DNA of 64,000 bases. Origin: Tenrec ecaudatus. Lineage: Eukaryota > Chordata > Mammalia > Afrosoricida > Tenrecidae. Of this stretch, positions 20,449-32,264 are shown piece after piece; position 1 is the stretch's first letter; every line of letters starts with the position of its first letter. The notes beneath the pieces are model-generated. The model worked only from the letters and a program-made list of their open reading frames with translations, was not told where the DNA came from and did no database searches. Position numbers and translations under genes: made by a program. Location of the stretch: contig NC_134531.1 in assembly GCF_050624435.1 (NCBI RefSeq), positions 250,742,812 through 250,806,811 of the forward strand, read 5' to 3'.

Positions 20449-20776
20449 CTTTGCCTTTCTTGGGTGCCACTTCCTTGCCCATTCTTGGCACCGGCGGAAG
20501 TTCCTTCATGTACTGGGGAAGGTGGGGATACTCTTTGCCATACTGCATGTGGGGCAGCTCCTTGCCCATGGCAAGGCCATCTTTGCCCAAAGGCCTGTGA
20601 GGCGCTTGCTGACCCAGAGGCTGATACTGCGGAATCTGTGGTGGCATCTGAGGAGGAATTTGAGGTGGCAGTGGCTTGAGGCCATAGTAGGCACCAGCCT
20701 GAATGAGCCGGATGCAGCCCAGGGCAATGGTAAACAGTGCTCCCAACAGAGGCAGAGGGGTGGGCGGGCCAGCCAT
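20449..20776 (-). CDS. COL8A1: COL8A1 first coding exon: signal peptide and NC2 domain of collagen alpha-1(VIII)
   Basis: It codes residues 1-109 plus the first base of codon 110. Residues 1 to about 27 are a hydrophobic signal peptide (core LLGALFTIALG), followed by GAYYG at the start of the mature NC2 domain. NC2 is rich in Pro-Pro-Gln-Ile/Met repeats and repeated Met-Gly-Lys-Glu and Tyr-Gly-Lys-Glu motifs, and ends KKGK before the helix. The start chosen is the ATG at 20776-20774, which aligns with the known family start. Another in-frame ATG lies directly before it (20779-20777), immediately after the splice acceptor CCCACAG, so initiation there would add one Met. No coding sequence precedes the acceptor; 5' UTR exons must lie to the right. 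The donor is at 20449/20448. Confidence 0.96.
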
Positions 20777-20819
20777 CATCTGTGGGAAAAAGGAAAGCAA
20801 CCGTGTGGTGAAGACCTGT

Positions 20820-21340
20820 AGGCCAAGTGAGCAGAGTTTATTTAGAGGCAAAGGGGAGAACAGGCGGGCAATGGTCTATTCTGTAAAAACTTCACAGATG
20901 AAAATAAGTGAAAATGAAGATGCTGCTTTTCATTAGTACCGACCCCTACCACCACCTCCCCTCCCCACACACAATCTCATCTAATCAAACAGGCCAGGAA
21001 AAAGCGCAGGATGTGGGGATGTGGCAATATAGACTATAAGAAAGACTGCTAGCTGCCCGGAACGTCCATGCTGCCCGTCTTCTGTCCTGCTGGAGGCACT
21101 GGTTAACAGCTGGGACGAAGCAGCCCAGGGTGAAGATGATGTTTCTGCTTAGCGTGACCACATGACAAAATGTGGTCCGATGGGATGTCATTATAATGTG
21201 TGCAATTTCCAAGAAGAGGAAGTCCTCCCCTGCCTGCCTCGTTTCCTCCTTCCGGTGGGCCGGCAAGTGGACATATTATCTGGGATTGGGCCAGAGATCT
21301 TGGATCACACAGTGAGCGCTGAGCCTGGCTGAACACGGAG
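20820..21340. other. Unassigned intronic sequence
   Basis: No repeat or ORF recognised. Confidence 0.4.
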
Positions 21341-21344
21341 GCTC

Positions 21345-21525
21345 GAGAGCCGTGGAGTATCAAACTGCTGACCTTGGGGAGGCAGCCCAGCCTGTCACCA
21401 CTACACAACCAGGGTTCCTGTCCATAAAGACTACAGCCTTAGGAACCCTACAAGACAGTGCTACTCCATATCATAGGGTGGCTATGAGTTGGAATGATCT
21501 CTAAGGCAGTGAGTTTGGCTTTGGA
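21345..21525. mobile_element. Two AfroSINE pieces, head to head
   Basis: 21345-21420 is antisense ('caaactgctgaccttgggga' to 'accagggttcctg'). 21421-21525 is sense ('taaagactacagccttagga' to 'tatgagttggaatgatctc'). Confidence 0.65.
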
Positions 21526-21529
21526 TTTT

Positions 21530-22285
21530 TATCAGTTTATAAAATGTGGTTTGAGAAGGCCTCCGTCTGGAAATGGTCAAGGCTGGGAGCTCAAGGCAAT
21601 GCAGCGTCATCAAATGCCCACTAGAGGGCAAGTGCGGTTCACACAAGTTGGCTCAGTCCCGCCCAGTGTGGTGCTAATACTGGGAATGCAGGAGCCTTGC
21701 TTGCATACCTCCTCAAGGGACTTAATGAAAATCAGAACCTCAGCGAAGGGTCACGATGCTGCCTGTCGCTCAGAGAGAGAAACGGCAAGTCTCTCACAAC
21801 ATTTAATGTGTCTTCTGGGAAGGTCTGGCAACACTGTCTATAAATAATTTAATTTCCATTCTCCTGGGAGTTATTTTTTCTCCTGGTTCTGCCTTACTTT
21901 ATTTTAGACCACATTTTTCCACTCTTCAGAGCATGTGCATTGACTTTGTGACATCCTATTCACGAGTAAAGCCAGGTGTGTGACCAGGCTGCGGAAGGAT
22001 TGATTCATAAGAAACACCTGAGAAAATATTTAATATAAGTCCCTACCACAAAATGCACTGCTTTGCAATTTTCCTAAATATATTTTTCACCCCTTTGGGG
22101 AAAAATGAAGACGCATTTGTCAGCATATGAGAATGATAAAGTGCTCTCTGTTTCCTGAATCTGAATAGGTCAGGGAGTGTTTATTTTAAGGGCGCTCTAA
22201 ATGATCGTTGTACTAGCAAAATGGAGGACGGTAGGGAGCTGTTATTTTCTGGCCTTCGAAGAATGATTACCAGGTGATGCAACAG
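21530..22285. other. Unassigned intronic sequence
   Basis: No recognised gene or repeat. Confidence 0.4.
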
Positions 22286-22290
22286 CTACT

Positions 22291-22378
22291 CTGTGGGAGA
22301 AAGGTGAGGCTCTCTGATTCCTGTGTCTTGAAAACTACAGGGTCACCATGAGTTGATGGCAGGGGATGCTTTTTTTGG
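22291..22378 (+). mobile_element. AfroSINE 3' fragment
   Basis: 'gtgggagaaaggtgaggctc' and 'caccatgagttgatggcag' mark a degenerate SINE tail. Confidence 0.55.
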
Positions 22379-22764
22379 TAAGAAAGAGACATGGTCACAA
22401 ACCAGTTGGAAAAAGCCACGAATTAATATTAGCCTATACTCATTAAGAGTAAAATTAGTTTTCAATGGAAAGAGAACACATCATAAGTATGCACACAACA
22501 AACTGAGAGCTTCCCAGGCACAATGCTCAGCCCAGGGCTGGCAGAGATGGATGTGCTATGTGAAGCGAATGTGATGATGCATATAAGATGGTCAGTAGAG
22601 CCTGCCCTCAAGTGGCTTGCACTCTCTTAGTAGAAACGGCAACTTAATGAGTAGCAGAGAATGCCCAGAAAGAAGCCCATTTCGGAACATCAGTTAGTTT
22701 GAAGCAATTACTTTTCTTGTTTATTCTCCATGGATAAACAGAGCACTCTTAAGAATTCACTGTC

Positions 22765-22905
22765 ATCCAGGTGATAAATGCCAACTCACAGCAACTGAGC
22801 AGAGCCACTGAGCAGAACCGCTCCTGTGCGCTTCTGAGGCTGCAAACCTTTACTGAAGCAGAAAGTCTTATCTTTCTCTAGCTGGGGAATCTGACCTGCC
22901 GCCCC
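22765..22905 (-). mobile_element. AfroSINE fragment, diverged
   Basis: 'aatgccaactcacagcaact', 'gagcagaaccgctcctgtgc' and 'ggctgcaaacctttactgaa' occur in antisense SINE order. Confidence 0.55.
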
Positions 22906-23995
22906 AGTAGATTTCCCAGAGCCCCTTCACAGAGACAGTCTCGGAATACGCAAACATGTTCCTCTAACATCCCACCTGGCTTTACCTTGCGTCTCTCACT
23001 CGGACATCCAGAATTGCTTCCCTCATTCTCATGTTGGAAAGATCTCTTCAACTTCATTCGTTTTAAAAAAAAACACACAAAAAAGAGGACGCAGGAAAGT
23101 CCTCGTTGTTCCTCATATCCCATCTAGCTCAGACATCTGATGTGTCCATGGGGGTCACTCGTGCTGACAGTGTTACTGCACCCCAGTAACACTGGGGCGA
23201 TAGGGGTTGTTGCAGATGTTTTACCTTTGGGGATGAATACAGCTAATGACTGAGCCCCAAACTAGGGGTGATGTCTTTCACAAGAAACTCGTATGGTTGC
23301 CTCTTCAGCTTTCCATTGATTCACCGATGCGTTGGATTATATTTAACCGTCAGAATCAGGACCAGCTAACGAATACTGGAAAGCTGGAAGGAGGCTGAGT
23401 GCCTGGAAGAGGACCAGTGAATACCAACCCCCAGTGGAATCCTGCCTCATTACAATGATTTCCTCTGACAGCCTTGTCTTTTCTTTTCCCAAAACCACCT
23501 TGGAAGGTGCCATTTCTTTGTCTCTTTGTTTACACAAATGTTGTTCAGTTTAACTTGAATGTTTATGTAGGGTCCCTGGTTAGAATTTACCCTACTAATT
23601 TCTTTCCTGTACCCGAGGATATTTTTGGTGGTCAATATGGTATGGTGCAGCTTCCCAAATTGCTTGAAAGAAAATCAGATTTGTGTAACACTGTACCAGC
23701 ACAGTTGTGTGAGTGTGTGTGTGGGGGGGTGGTGGTGCTTTGAAACTCCCATTGAGAAGAGAGTGTGGTAATTGGCTTTCTGCTCTGTTTGATTCTTTTT
23801 CTGAAGACATAAAACACAACAATGTTGTGGGTCCTGTTTGATGCCCCCTTAGATTTCTCATGGTCACTGGACACGTGTGTGTGCATGCAAGCTCGTGTGC
23901 ACATGCATACATGTGAGTCTGTGTGAACTCAGTGCCTGGACCCTGACTCTTTGGTAGCCATCCTGGTTTAGTGATGGCATCATGTCATATGGTAA
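22906..23995. other. Unassigned intronic sequence
   Basis: It contains a short GT/GGTG stretch near 23700-23740; nothing else recognised. Confidence 0.4.
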
Positions 23996-23999
23996 AAGC

Positions 24000-24160
24000 A
24001 TCATAGGAGAAGCAAAGAGACCTGGGTTTGAACTTTAGCTCTGCCATTCAACCTGGTTTTGACCTTGGAAGAACCCCTTAGCTTTGCTGAGCCTTGGTTT
24101 CCTCATTTGTAAGACAGAAATGCGAATCGTCACCTATCCCACAGAGCGGTGTGCCCTCAT
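24000..24160 (+). mobile_element. MIR SINE
   Basis: 'gacctgggtttgaactttag', 'tctgccattcaacctggttt' and 'gccttggtttcctcatttgt' match the ancient mammalian MIR core and 3' part. Confidence 0.65.
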
Positions 24161-24164
24161 GGAG

Positions 24165-24980
24165 GGGCAGATGATAGCACGGATTCTTTAGAAGCGGAAA
24201 ATCACCATTCAAATTCAAGTTACTATTAATGGAGCTTGACCAGAAAGACAAATCAAAACCAACTGAAATGTGAAAGACGTTCACAGAAGGATAGTCGCCA
24301 AAGTAAATGTGAGGCCAACTGCAAAAACGATAAACCTAACATGAATGAAACAATAATGGCCATTAAAACGTACTTGCACAAATTGGCAAAAGAATGGCCG
24401 GACCAAGTCAGTGATCACCAACGGGGATCATTTTGAACAGGCCTGATGGCTTCCTCTACTTGGGCCAGACTGTGCAGCTTTTTAGTTTCCACATCTGAGC
24501 TGTAATATATATAATAGAGTGATGTGATCTTTATTTTTTTAGATGCTCCTTATTATTGATTTAGATGCTTTATTATTTTAGATGCATCTATTTGAATGTT
24601 TATTTGTTTGAGGAGGTGGCTTGCTGTCCCAAAGAATGTGTAAGTATTTAAACTCCAATCCTTTTGAATATGCCCTAAACCCAAATTTCCCCATTACATA
24701 AGGCTAACCCAGCATGTCCGTGTGCGCGCACGTATATGTATGTGTGTATGTGGTGTATACAAGTGTCTTATGTTCTCTGGGGCTGCTCCTCCCCGGTGCC
24801 CGTTATATGTCCCCTGAACAAGCTTTGCAGTTTCTCACCAGCCTCATCCACACCACCCTCTGAAATGAGGGAAAGTCAGGCAGAAACCTCCTACATGAGT
24901 CACCAGGATTGCCTTCTTGACATTTTCTTCGCAAAGAAAATTCTCTCCTAAGTACATTTCCTTGGGCAATTCACTCACTA
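24165..24980. other. Unassigned intronic sequence
   Basis: No gene. AT-rich near 24500-24620. Confidence 0.4.
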
Positions 24981-24984
24981 GATA

Positions 24985-25165
24985 TAGATATTTATTGGGC
25001 ACATACTAATTGTTAGTAATCATTCTGGGTTTTGGGGTGACTGTGGTGCATAAGAGAGATGGAATCCCTGATCTCAATAAACTCATAATCCAGCAAAAGC
25101 AGAAAAAACGTTAAGATAAATGTTAAAATTTCAGTTATGAGTGCTATGGAGTAAGAAAACCACTG
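24985..25165 (+). mobile_element. Ancient L2/MIR-type fragment
   Basis: 'atatttattgggcacatact', 'ggaatccctgatctcaataa' and 'gagtgctatggagtaag' follow the order of the old mammalian L2-type consensus; diverged. Confidence 0.45.
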
Positions 25166-25532
25166 TCAAAGGCTAGAATGGCTTGAAGCAGAAGGATCTG
25201 AACCGTCAACCTGTCAACAGGGATCCTTTGTTATAGAATATAATGACAAATTCCCTCCTTCAACTCCTCAAAATGAAAATCTCCACAACGCCCAATCTTT
25301 TTGCAGGATTGGGCTATTTTAGGGCAGGGAGAAGCATAGTTCAGGGCTGACTGTTGTTGGGAAAACTTAGTGACCGCATGTGACAAAACTGGAGCCAGCA
25401 ATGGTTGCGGTAGAGGAGCAGGTTGGGAGAGAGTACCACCTAAGTAAAAAAAAAAAAAAAAAGTTACATTTTTGAGCACTTACTTTGTCCCAGAGCCATG
25501 AACATATGTGAAATATGTGATTGTATCAATCT

Positions 25533-25735
25533 CGAGGCCCGATGGCACAGTGGTTACATGCTTAGCTGCCAATCAAAAGGTTGGCAGTTCAAACCCGCCA
25601 GTCACATTGCAGAGAAACATGTCATCTTGTTTCTGTCAAGATTTATAGCCTCATTAGAAACCCTATGAGGCAATTCTACTCTGTCCTAGGGGGTCTCTAT
25701 GAGTGAAAATCAACTAGATGGCAGTGGGCTTGTTT
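25533..25735 (+). mobile_element. AfroSINE, near full length
   Basis: 'gaggcccgatggcacagtgg', 'ggttggcagttcaaacccgc', 'agaaaccctatgaggcaatt' and 'ctagatggcagtgggcttg' are in order. The tRNA-like head has recognisable A and B boxes. Confidence 0.9.
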
Positions 25736-25879
25736 CCCCATCCGATATTTATATGAGATGATATTACCAAGATTCAAGACTAGGGTTTTATTTCTGTTAC
25801 ATCTCAAGTTAGACATTGAAAATTGTGATGTCAGTACTTTTAAGAACTGTCATCCAATGCAGTCACACATCTTTCCCCT

Positions 25880-26358
25880 TTCTTTTCTTTTTTTTTTTTT
25901 AACATTTTATTAGGGACTCATACAACTCTTATCACAATCCACACGTGCAACAATTGTGTAAAGCACATGTGTACATTTTTTTGCCTTCATCATTTTCAAA
26001 GCATTTGCTCTCTACTTAAGCCCTTTGCATCAGGTCCTCTTTTTTTCCCCATCTCTCCCCATTCCCCCCTCCGTCATGAGCCCTTGATAATTTATAAATT
26101 ATTATTTTGTCATATCTTGCCCTGTCCAGCGTCTCCCTTCACCCCTTTCTCTGTTGTCCGTCCCCCAGGGAGGAGGTCACATGTAGATCCTTGTAATCAG
26201 TTCCCTCTTTCCAACCCACTCACCCTCTACCCTCCCAGTATCGCCTCTCACACCCCTGGTCCTGAAGGTATCATTCGCCCTGAATTCCCTGTGCCTCCAA
26301 CTCCCTTGTGTACCAGTGTACATCTTCTGCTCTATTCAGACTTGCAAGTTAGAATTTG

Positions 26359-26400
<42 letters not shown>

Positions 26401-26630
26401 CAGGAGGTGGGGCGGGGAAGGAAGTATTTAAGAACTGGAGGAAAGCTGTATTCTTCATCGGTGCTACATCGCACCCTGACTGACTCATCTCCTCCCCTAG
26501 ACCCCTCTGCAAGGGAATCTCCAATGGCCGACAAATGGGCTTTGGGTCTCCACTCTGCACTTCCCCCTTCATTCACTATGGTAAGGTTTTTTTTGTTTTT
26601 CTGATGATGCCTTATACCTGATCCCTTCCA
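25880..26630 (-). mobile_element. R1 repeat, copy F, with (GT)n expansion
   Basis: The complement of the R1 3' end begins with a T tract and CATTTTATTAGGGACTCATA and extends about 740 bp. A (GT)n tract (26361-26399) sits where other copies have a CCCCACC-type stretch. Confidence 0.75.
26361..26399. repeat. (GT)n microsatellite
   Basis: About 19 GT units inside R1 copy F. Confidence 0.95.
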
Positions 26631-27475
26631 CACCTCCTGATGGCCTCGTTGTTTTCTAAGGTAACGATTTAACTGCACTGTCACCGTTCTCCATCTTGCT
26701 CCCCAATGATCAAAGTTGCCTTTTGTTTGAAACAAATTATTTCTCTGATACATAGGATGAAAATCTGGATTAAATCCTTTACTGTTTGTGTGCTAGGGAT
26801 TAAAAGGCTTAAAAGCCGTTAATAAGGTGAACCTGCTGAAACACGGTCAAAAGAAATTCATCAGATGTTCATCAGCCAATCCCATAGAAGCAGTGGGCAG
26901 GACCATCTAATAAACATCCATTGGTCTTGGCTAACTTTCCTGTCTACACCTCTCAGATCTGATGTAAATGCACAAAGGGGGCAGAATTATAGACTTCACT
27001 CATGAATCCTGAGCTCTACTGTATTGAACAGCAACCAACAATCTCACTATGGCTTCATGAAACCATAGGAACTTGCGATGTCAGTTAGACTGTGCCCCAG
27101 TTTTAGAGATGGGCCACACACATAGCACAGCACCTGCCCCCCCACCCCCACCCCAACAATCAGATAGCCTACCACCACATTCCACAAGTTCTTTGGAGAA
27201 GGAGATTGAGCATTCCATAGTAACCAGTTTCAGGGGTTCACAGACATAAATTTCTTAATATCTAATCTGAATCTCTCCTGTTGAACTTTAAGCTTATTTC
27301 CTCTTTTTCTAGTCTCGGAGGAGGTGGGAAACATCTGGAGAGCATTTTCCTTAAAATAATAGCTTACATATTTGAAGTCTGCCATTAACTCCTTTTGCTT
27401 CTCCAACTGGAATAGTGTCAGCTGCTAAATAGTTTTAAAAACACTTGAGAAAACAAACCCAAACCAACACCCCCT
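26631..27475. other. Unassigned intronic sequence
   Basis: No recognised gene. A C-rich patch at 27138-27155 is the only compositional feature. Confidence 0.4.
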
Positions 27476-27479
27476 CTAC

Positions 27480-27632
27480 CCCCTATTGCTGACAAGTCTA
27501 TGCCTACCACAGCAACCCTATAGGACAGAGTAGAATTGCAGCCTCATTTTTCTCAGAGTAGCTTGCAAATTTGAACTGCCAACCTGACAGCAGCCCAGCA
27601 CATAAGCCACAGCGTCACCAGGGATGCTTACC
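27480..27632 (-). mobile_element. AfroSINE
   Basis: 'aaccctataggacagagtag', 'gcaaatttgaactgccaacc' and 'agccacagcgtcaccaggga' give the complement of the SINE body and head. Confidence 0.8.
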
Positions 27633-27634
27633 TA

Positions 27635-28195
27635 CTTGTTAGGAGCACTAAAAGAGAAGCTTGTAAAAGAAAATCATTTTACCACTCACTGTCGGAGAAT
27701 ATTCTGGTTCTCTTAGTGTCGAGTATGGAAGTTCTAGATGTGATGTAAGCAAGTCATTGTCAAGGCTGCGCATCATGGCTACAGAGTGGGGACACTGGTT
27801 AGATGCTGTCACAGTCACATCTATTTTTAAAATGTCCTAGGAACTGTGAACATGAAGAGCGTGACCGAGTGTTATAGATAAACTAACTCATGTGAGTAAG
27901 TACTTAAGCCTTTGGATGTTAGAAAGACAAATCTTGCACTTCTAATTACTTTTCAATATTTCACTCTCCTTTCTCACGATTATGCATGCAACAAGGAAAG
28001 CCTGACCAAGTCCCCTGTCATACTCCTCTGGTGTATCTGACCAGAAATCAAAGGAAGAATTGAAAAATAAAACACATTTCAAGGGTTGAATAAAAGTGTG
28101 AAGCTTTACGGTGCAATCTTTAAAAAGTGGTTACAAATGATGAAAAGCTTCCTTCGATGGGTGGGTTCACTAAGTCACCTCGGGGCCATCCAGCA
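27635..28195. other. Unassigned intronic sequence
   Basis: No gene or repeat recognised. Confidence 0.4.
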
Positions 28196-28199
28196 AGTG

Positions 28200-29190
28200 T
28201 TGGTGTTGTGACTCCTACTGAAACCCACACGAAGGCTGAACATGATAGTGGGACAAGAGGAAAGTAAAAGGAAATAGAGGAAAGAACTGGGAGGTAAAGG
28301 GTATTTATAGAGGTCTAAATACAGGTATGTACATATGTAAATATACTTATTTAGGATGGTGGGGAAATAGATCTATGTGCATGTATTTATAGGTTTAGAA
28401 TTTCAGTAGCAGATGGACATTGGGCCTCCATTTAAGGACTCCCTCAGTGCAAGAACACTTTGTTCTATTAAATTGGCATTCCATGATGCTCACCTTCCCG
28501 ACACGATCGCTTAAGAAAAAGTGGGTGCATAAGCAAATATGGTGAAGAAAGTTGATGGTTCCCGGCTATCAAAAGATATAGTGTCTGGGGTCTAAAGGCT
28601 TGAAGGTAAACAAGTGGCCATCTAGCTGAGAAGCAATAAAGCCCACATGGAAGAAACACACCAGCCTGTGTGATCATGAGGTTTTGAAGGGATCAGGCAT
28701 CAGGCATCAAGGGAAAAAAATATCATTGTGGATGAGGGGAAGTGTATATTGGTGGCCCATGTGTGGGCAACTGGACATTCCCTTACAGAAGGGTCACAGG
28801 GAGGAGATGAGCTAGTCAGGTTACAGCTTAGCAATGAAGAAACATACAACTTTCCTCTAGTTCTTAAATGCTTCATCCTCCACCCCACTCCCACTATCAT
28901 GATCCCAATTCTACCTTACAAATCAGGCTACACCAGAGGATGTACACTAATCCAAATAGGAACTGGAAACACAGGGAATCTAGGAAAGATAAACCCCTCA
29001 GGACCAGTGGCGAAAGTGGCGATACTGAGAGGGTGGGCTAGAAAGGGGGAACCAATTACAAGGATCTACATATAACCTCCTCCCTGGGTGATAGAAAACA
29101 GAAAAATGAGTGAAGGGAGATTTGAACAGTGTAAGATATGACAAAATAATCATTTATAAATGATCAAGGGTTCATGAAGGGAGGGTGGGT
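28200..29190 (+). mobile_element. R1 repeat, copy G (3' end missing)
   Basis: It shares the full 5'-to-middle order with copies A and J but stops at the GGAGGGTGGG segment near 29190, before the usual AATAAAATGATT terminus. It contains the roughly 240-bp module only once. Confidence 0.75.
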
Positions 29191-29521
29191 AGAAGAAATG
29201 GGTTTTGAATAATAGTGTTTTAGGAACTACAACCATTTTTGTCTTGAATAGAGAACAGAGGCTCTAAAATCAGGACGCTGCTCTACAGTAAAGCAAAGGA
29301 GGCAACGTTGAGAGTTTCTCGAGATGTGGTCCTCCCGAACTCATGGCCCCACGGCTCTCACTGGTCTGCCCCAAGTGGATGTTGCTAGGATCCTGGGAGG
29401 TACATGACCAGTATTTCAAGGGTCAACAAGGCAACCCATGGTGAACTGGCTTCAGTAGAAAGAATGTCCAGGCTAAAATAGATTAGCAAGAAAAGCCTGA
29501 TGATGTACCTCTGAAAATTAG

Positions 29522-30030
29522 CTGTGTTTGACCAGAGAAACAAATCTAGACACACTCATATGTGTATAAGAGAGAGCTTTATATCAAAGAGTAGTTGTAC
29601 ATTGAGAAAACATCCCTGGCCAGTTCAGAGCAAGGTCATAAGTCAGATAATAGCCCATATGTTTGATATCAGTCTATACATTCTTCTTCAGACTCATGCT
29701 ACACATGCAATAATACTGAATGCAGGAAGTTCACAGGCTAGTGGGTGATACGTCTTGTGGATCCAGTGGTGGTGGAAGCATATCAGAGCTGGCGTGGGTC
29801 TCCACGTGTCTTCTCCAGCTCCAAGGCTCTGCCTCTATCAGCTTAGCTTCATAGCTTGTCAACAGGAATGTCAAGCAGGGAGAGTGTATATCCTGCCTCC
29901 AGGGAGGAAGACAGGAGTTCCCAGAATCCTCAGGAGAAGGCCATGCCCTCACAGAATCATCATTGACAGGCTAGCCTCCACTCCTTCACTCAAGTTGACA
30001 GGAGATTATGTAACTGCCATAAACTCTATG
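29522..30030 (-). mobile_element. R2 repeat, copy 3
   Basis: Largely the reverse complement of 49040-49615: shared blocks include 'ggaggaagacaggagttccc' and 'gatccagtggtggtggaagc'. Its terminal block 'gaccagagaaacaaatctag' is the complement of the R2 ending. Confidence 0.75.
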
Positions 30031-30980
30031 GATTACAACCAAATATCCTCTTTTATAATGTGGACAGGTGAGTCTCTACTTTGAAAAGCACTCCATAGCA
30101 CAGTGGCCCAACCCACTGACTCCACACTCCAGTACTTGTGACGACAGCACTGGATCCAGTCACATTTCCTTCTACTGTAAGTGGGTCACTCTGCGGCAGA
30201 ACTAATGACATGGCAACTGCCAACTCACAACAAGAGAGTGGGCCCAGGGCAGCGTGTAGTTGTGGGAAGAAGGTACGGAAGGAGAGAGGGTTTGCTCGCA
30301 GACCCAGACTCTTCCTGAGCAAGGCCATCAGAGGAGAAACTGGCTGTTGCTGTTTTCTGTAACTTTGCGTGCTTTGTAGGTACCTGACCGATGAGCTCAC
30401 TGAAGATCAGATGGAAGTCAACTTAGTTGTTTCCCCCACTTCTTTCCTGGCACGGTGGTGCAGGCAGATGGAAGAGCATGGGAGGTTCTCTTTCCTCTGC
30501 TCCATTCTGTTTGCTACTTTTAACTTTACACGCATATTCAGAAGATTAAGTGAGTAAATCACCTTTCTGGGTGACTTCTGTTAACAAGCTAGTAATGTCA
30601 TAGGTGATTAATTTTTGTATATTTATAAGGAACTAAAATAAGCAAGCATTCTCTGAACCAAGAAATAAGTGATAGCCTAATTCATCTATCCAAAACACCC
30701 AAACATTTAGACAATGCATTCCATTCATTGAAAATACAATGGATTAAATAACTGTGTGCATGCATGTGTGTCTCTGTCGGTTGAGAAGTAGGTGGAAGGG
30801 GCAAGAAGCAGCCAACAGTTCACCCATTTTCCACATTTGAGCTGGTTATTTTGGAGTCAAAGTGTTGCGCTTTCATTTTACCTAGATTATTTTAAGCCAC
30901 TGGATATTAAAAGTCAAGCCCTGAACTTAATTCTAGCCCTAATTTAAGAACAATTAGTTTTTATGACATGGTCCTGCTTG
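30031..30980. other. Unassigned intronic sequence
   Basis: No gene or clear repeat. Confidence 0.4.
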
Positions 30981-30984
30981 ATGC

Positions 30985-32260
30985 TCATTCTCATGAAGAG
31001 ATCACTGAGGATATATGCTGGTTAGAGCAAAGTGTGGTGAAAAACTAGATGGTGCCTAGCTATCAGAAAGCATAGCAACTGGGGTCTTAAAGGCTGGTCT
31101 TCAAACATGCATCCACATAAGTGAGGCATAAACTAAATCCACAGGGAAGAAGCCCAACAGTCAGTGGGATCCAAGGATTGTAAAGATATAAACCATTGTA
31201 AAGGAGGGAGCAGCATCTTAGCTTAAATTGCGAACACCTGGTTTTCAGGAGTCTAGGAATGACAATGGAGCCCAAACCATTTGCAGGGCCACCACATGGA
31301 CTAAAGCCTCCTGTGAATCCGCTCAGATTATAGTTGAGGGGTAGGAATAACCCTGTTATCAGACAGAGAGCAGTGGAAAGTCAATTATGCTAGATGTAGT
31401 AAGCTTAAAATGTAAGATCTGATCATTTAATCTTCCTTTTGGCCCATTTTAAAACAGTTTCAGGTGTTTTTTTTTTTAATTGAAGGGTAAAGACACATGG
31501 ATTAAGTCCCTGGTGAGTCCCCTCTGACCATAGAATAGGATGTGAATAGTCCAGGTGAGTCCCCTCTGACCATGGAGTAGGGATGTGAATAGTCCAGGTG
31601 AGTCCCCTCTGACCATGGAGTAGGGGTGTGAATAGTCCAGGTGAGTCCCCTCTGACCAGGGAGTAGGATGTGAATAGTCCAGGTGAGTCCCCTCTGACCA
31701 TGGAGTAGGATATGAATAGTTCAGGTGAGTATCCTTCTGACCAGGGAGCAGGATGTGAATAGCCCAGGTGAGTCCCCTCTGGCCATGGAGTAGGATGTGA
31801 ATAGTCCTGTTAGCAGGCAGACTGCATTGGAGAGTGGATCGTCTCAGATGCAATGAGTTTAAAATTTAGCATCCTATCATTTAATCTCCCTTATGGTCCC
31901 TTCAAATTTGTTCTAGTTTAGGATATTTTCTGTTTTCTATTTGATTGAGGTTTTTATATATTTTAGTTTGTTACTCTTGTTAGTTTTTCTGTATATGAAA
32001 TGAACAATACTTCCCTGCACATGAAATCCAACATAGGTAAATCTCTCGAGACAGAAACTGGATTAATGGTTACCCGAGGGGATGGCAGGAGACGCTGGGG
32101 GAACACGGACAGGTCATGATGATGAGTATAAGAATGAAGACAAAGCTGTAAAGCTGGTCATGGTTATGATTGTACAATTCTTCTTGATGTGATTTAACTA
32201 AAGAATTGTAGGATATATGAATTATATACCAATAAAATTGTTGGGGGGGGGGAACCCAAA
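30985..32260 (+). mobile_element. Old LINE-like 3' region with internal minisatellite
   Basis: The start resembles R1 ('gcaaagtgtggtgaaaaact', 'ggggtcttaaaggctgg'). The end at 32030-32260 resembles L1 3' UTRs ('gacagaaactggattaatgg', 'ggtcatggttatgattgtac') and finishes CCAATAAAATTGTTGGGG. The 43-bp array (31512-31808) lies inside it, between two related flanks near 31340-31440 and 31800-31905. Confidence 0.55.
31512..31808 (+). repeat. 42/43-bp minisatellite, seven units
   Basis: Units start at 31512, 31554, 31597, 31640, 31682, 31724 and 31767. Six unit junctions read CAGGTGAGT, an exact consensus 5' splice site on the plus strand, antisense to COL8A1. Confidence 0.95.
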
Positions 32261-32264
32261 GCAC

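Noticed and set aside
25967..26604. Open frames of up to 154 residues with Cys-Val or His-Thr repeats
   Set aside because: They lie in an R1 repeat copy with a (GT)n tract, and the same DNA in other R1 copies is not open.
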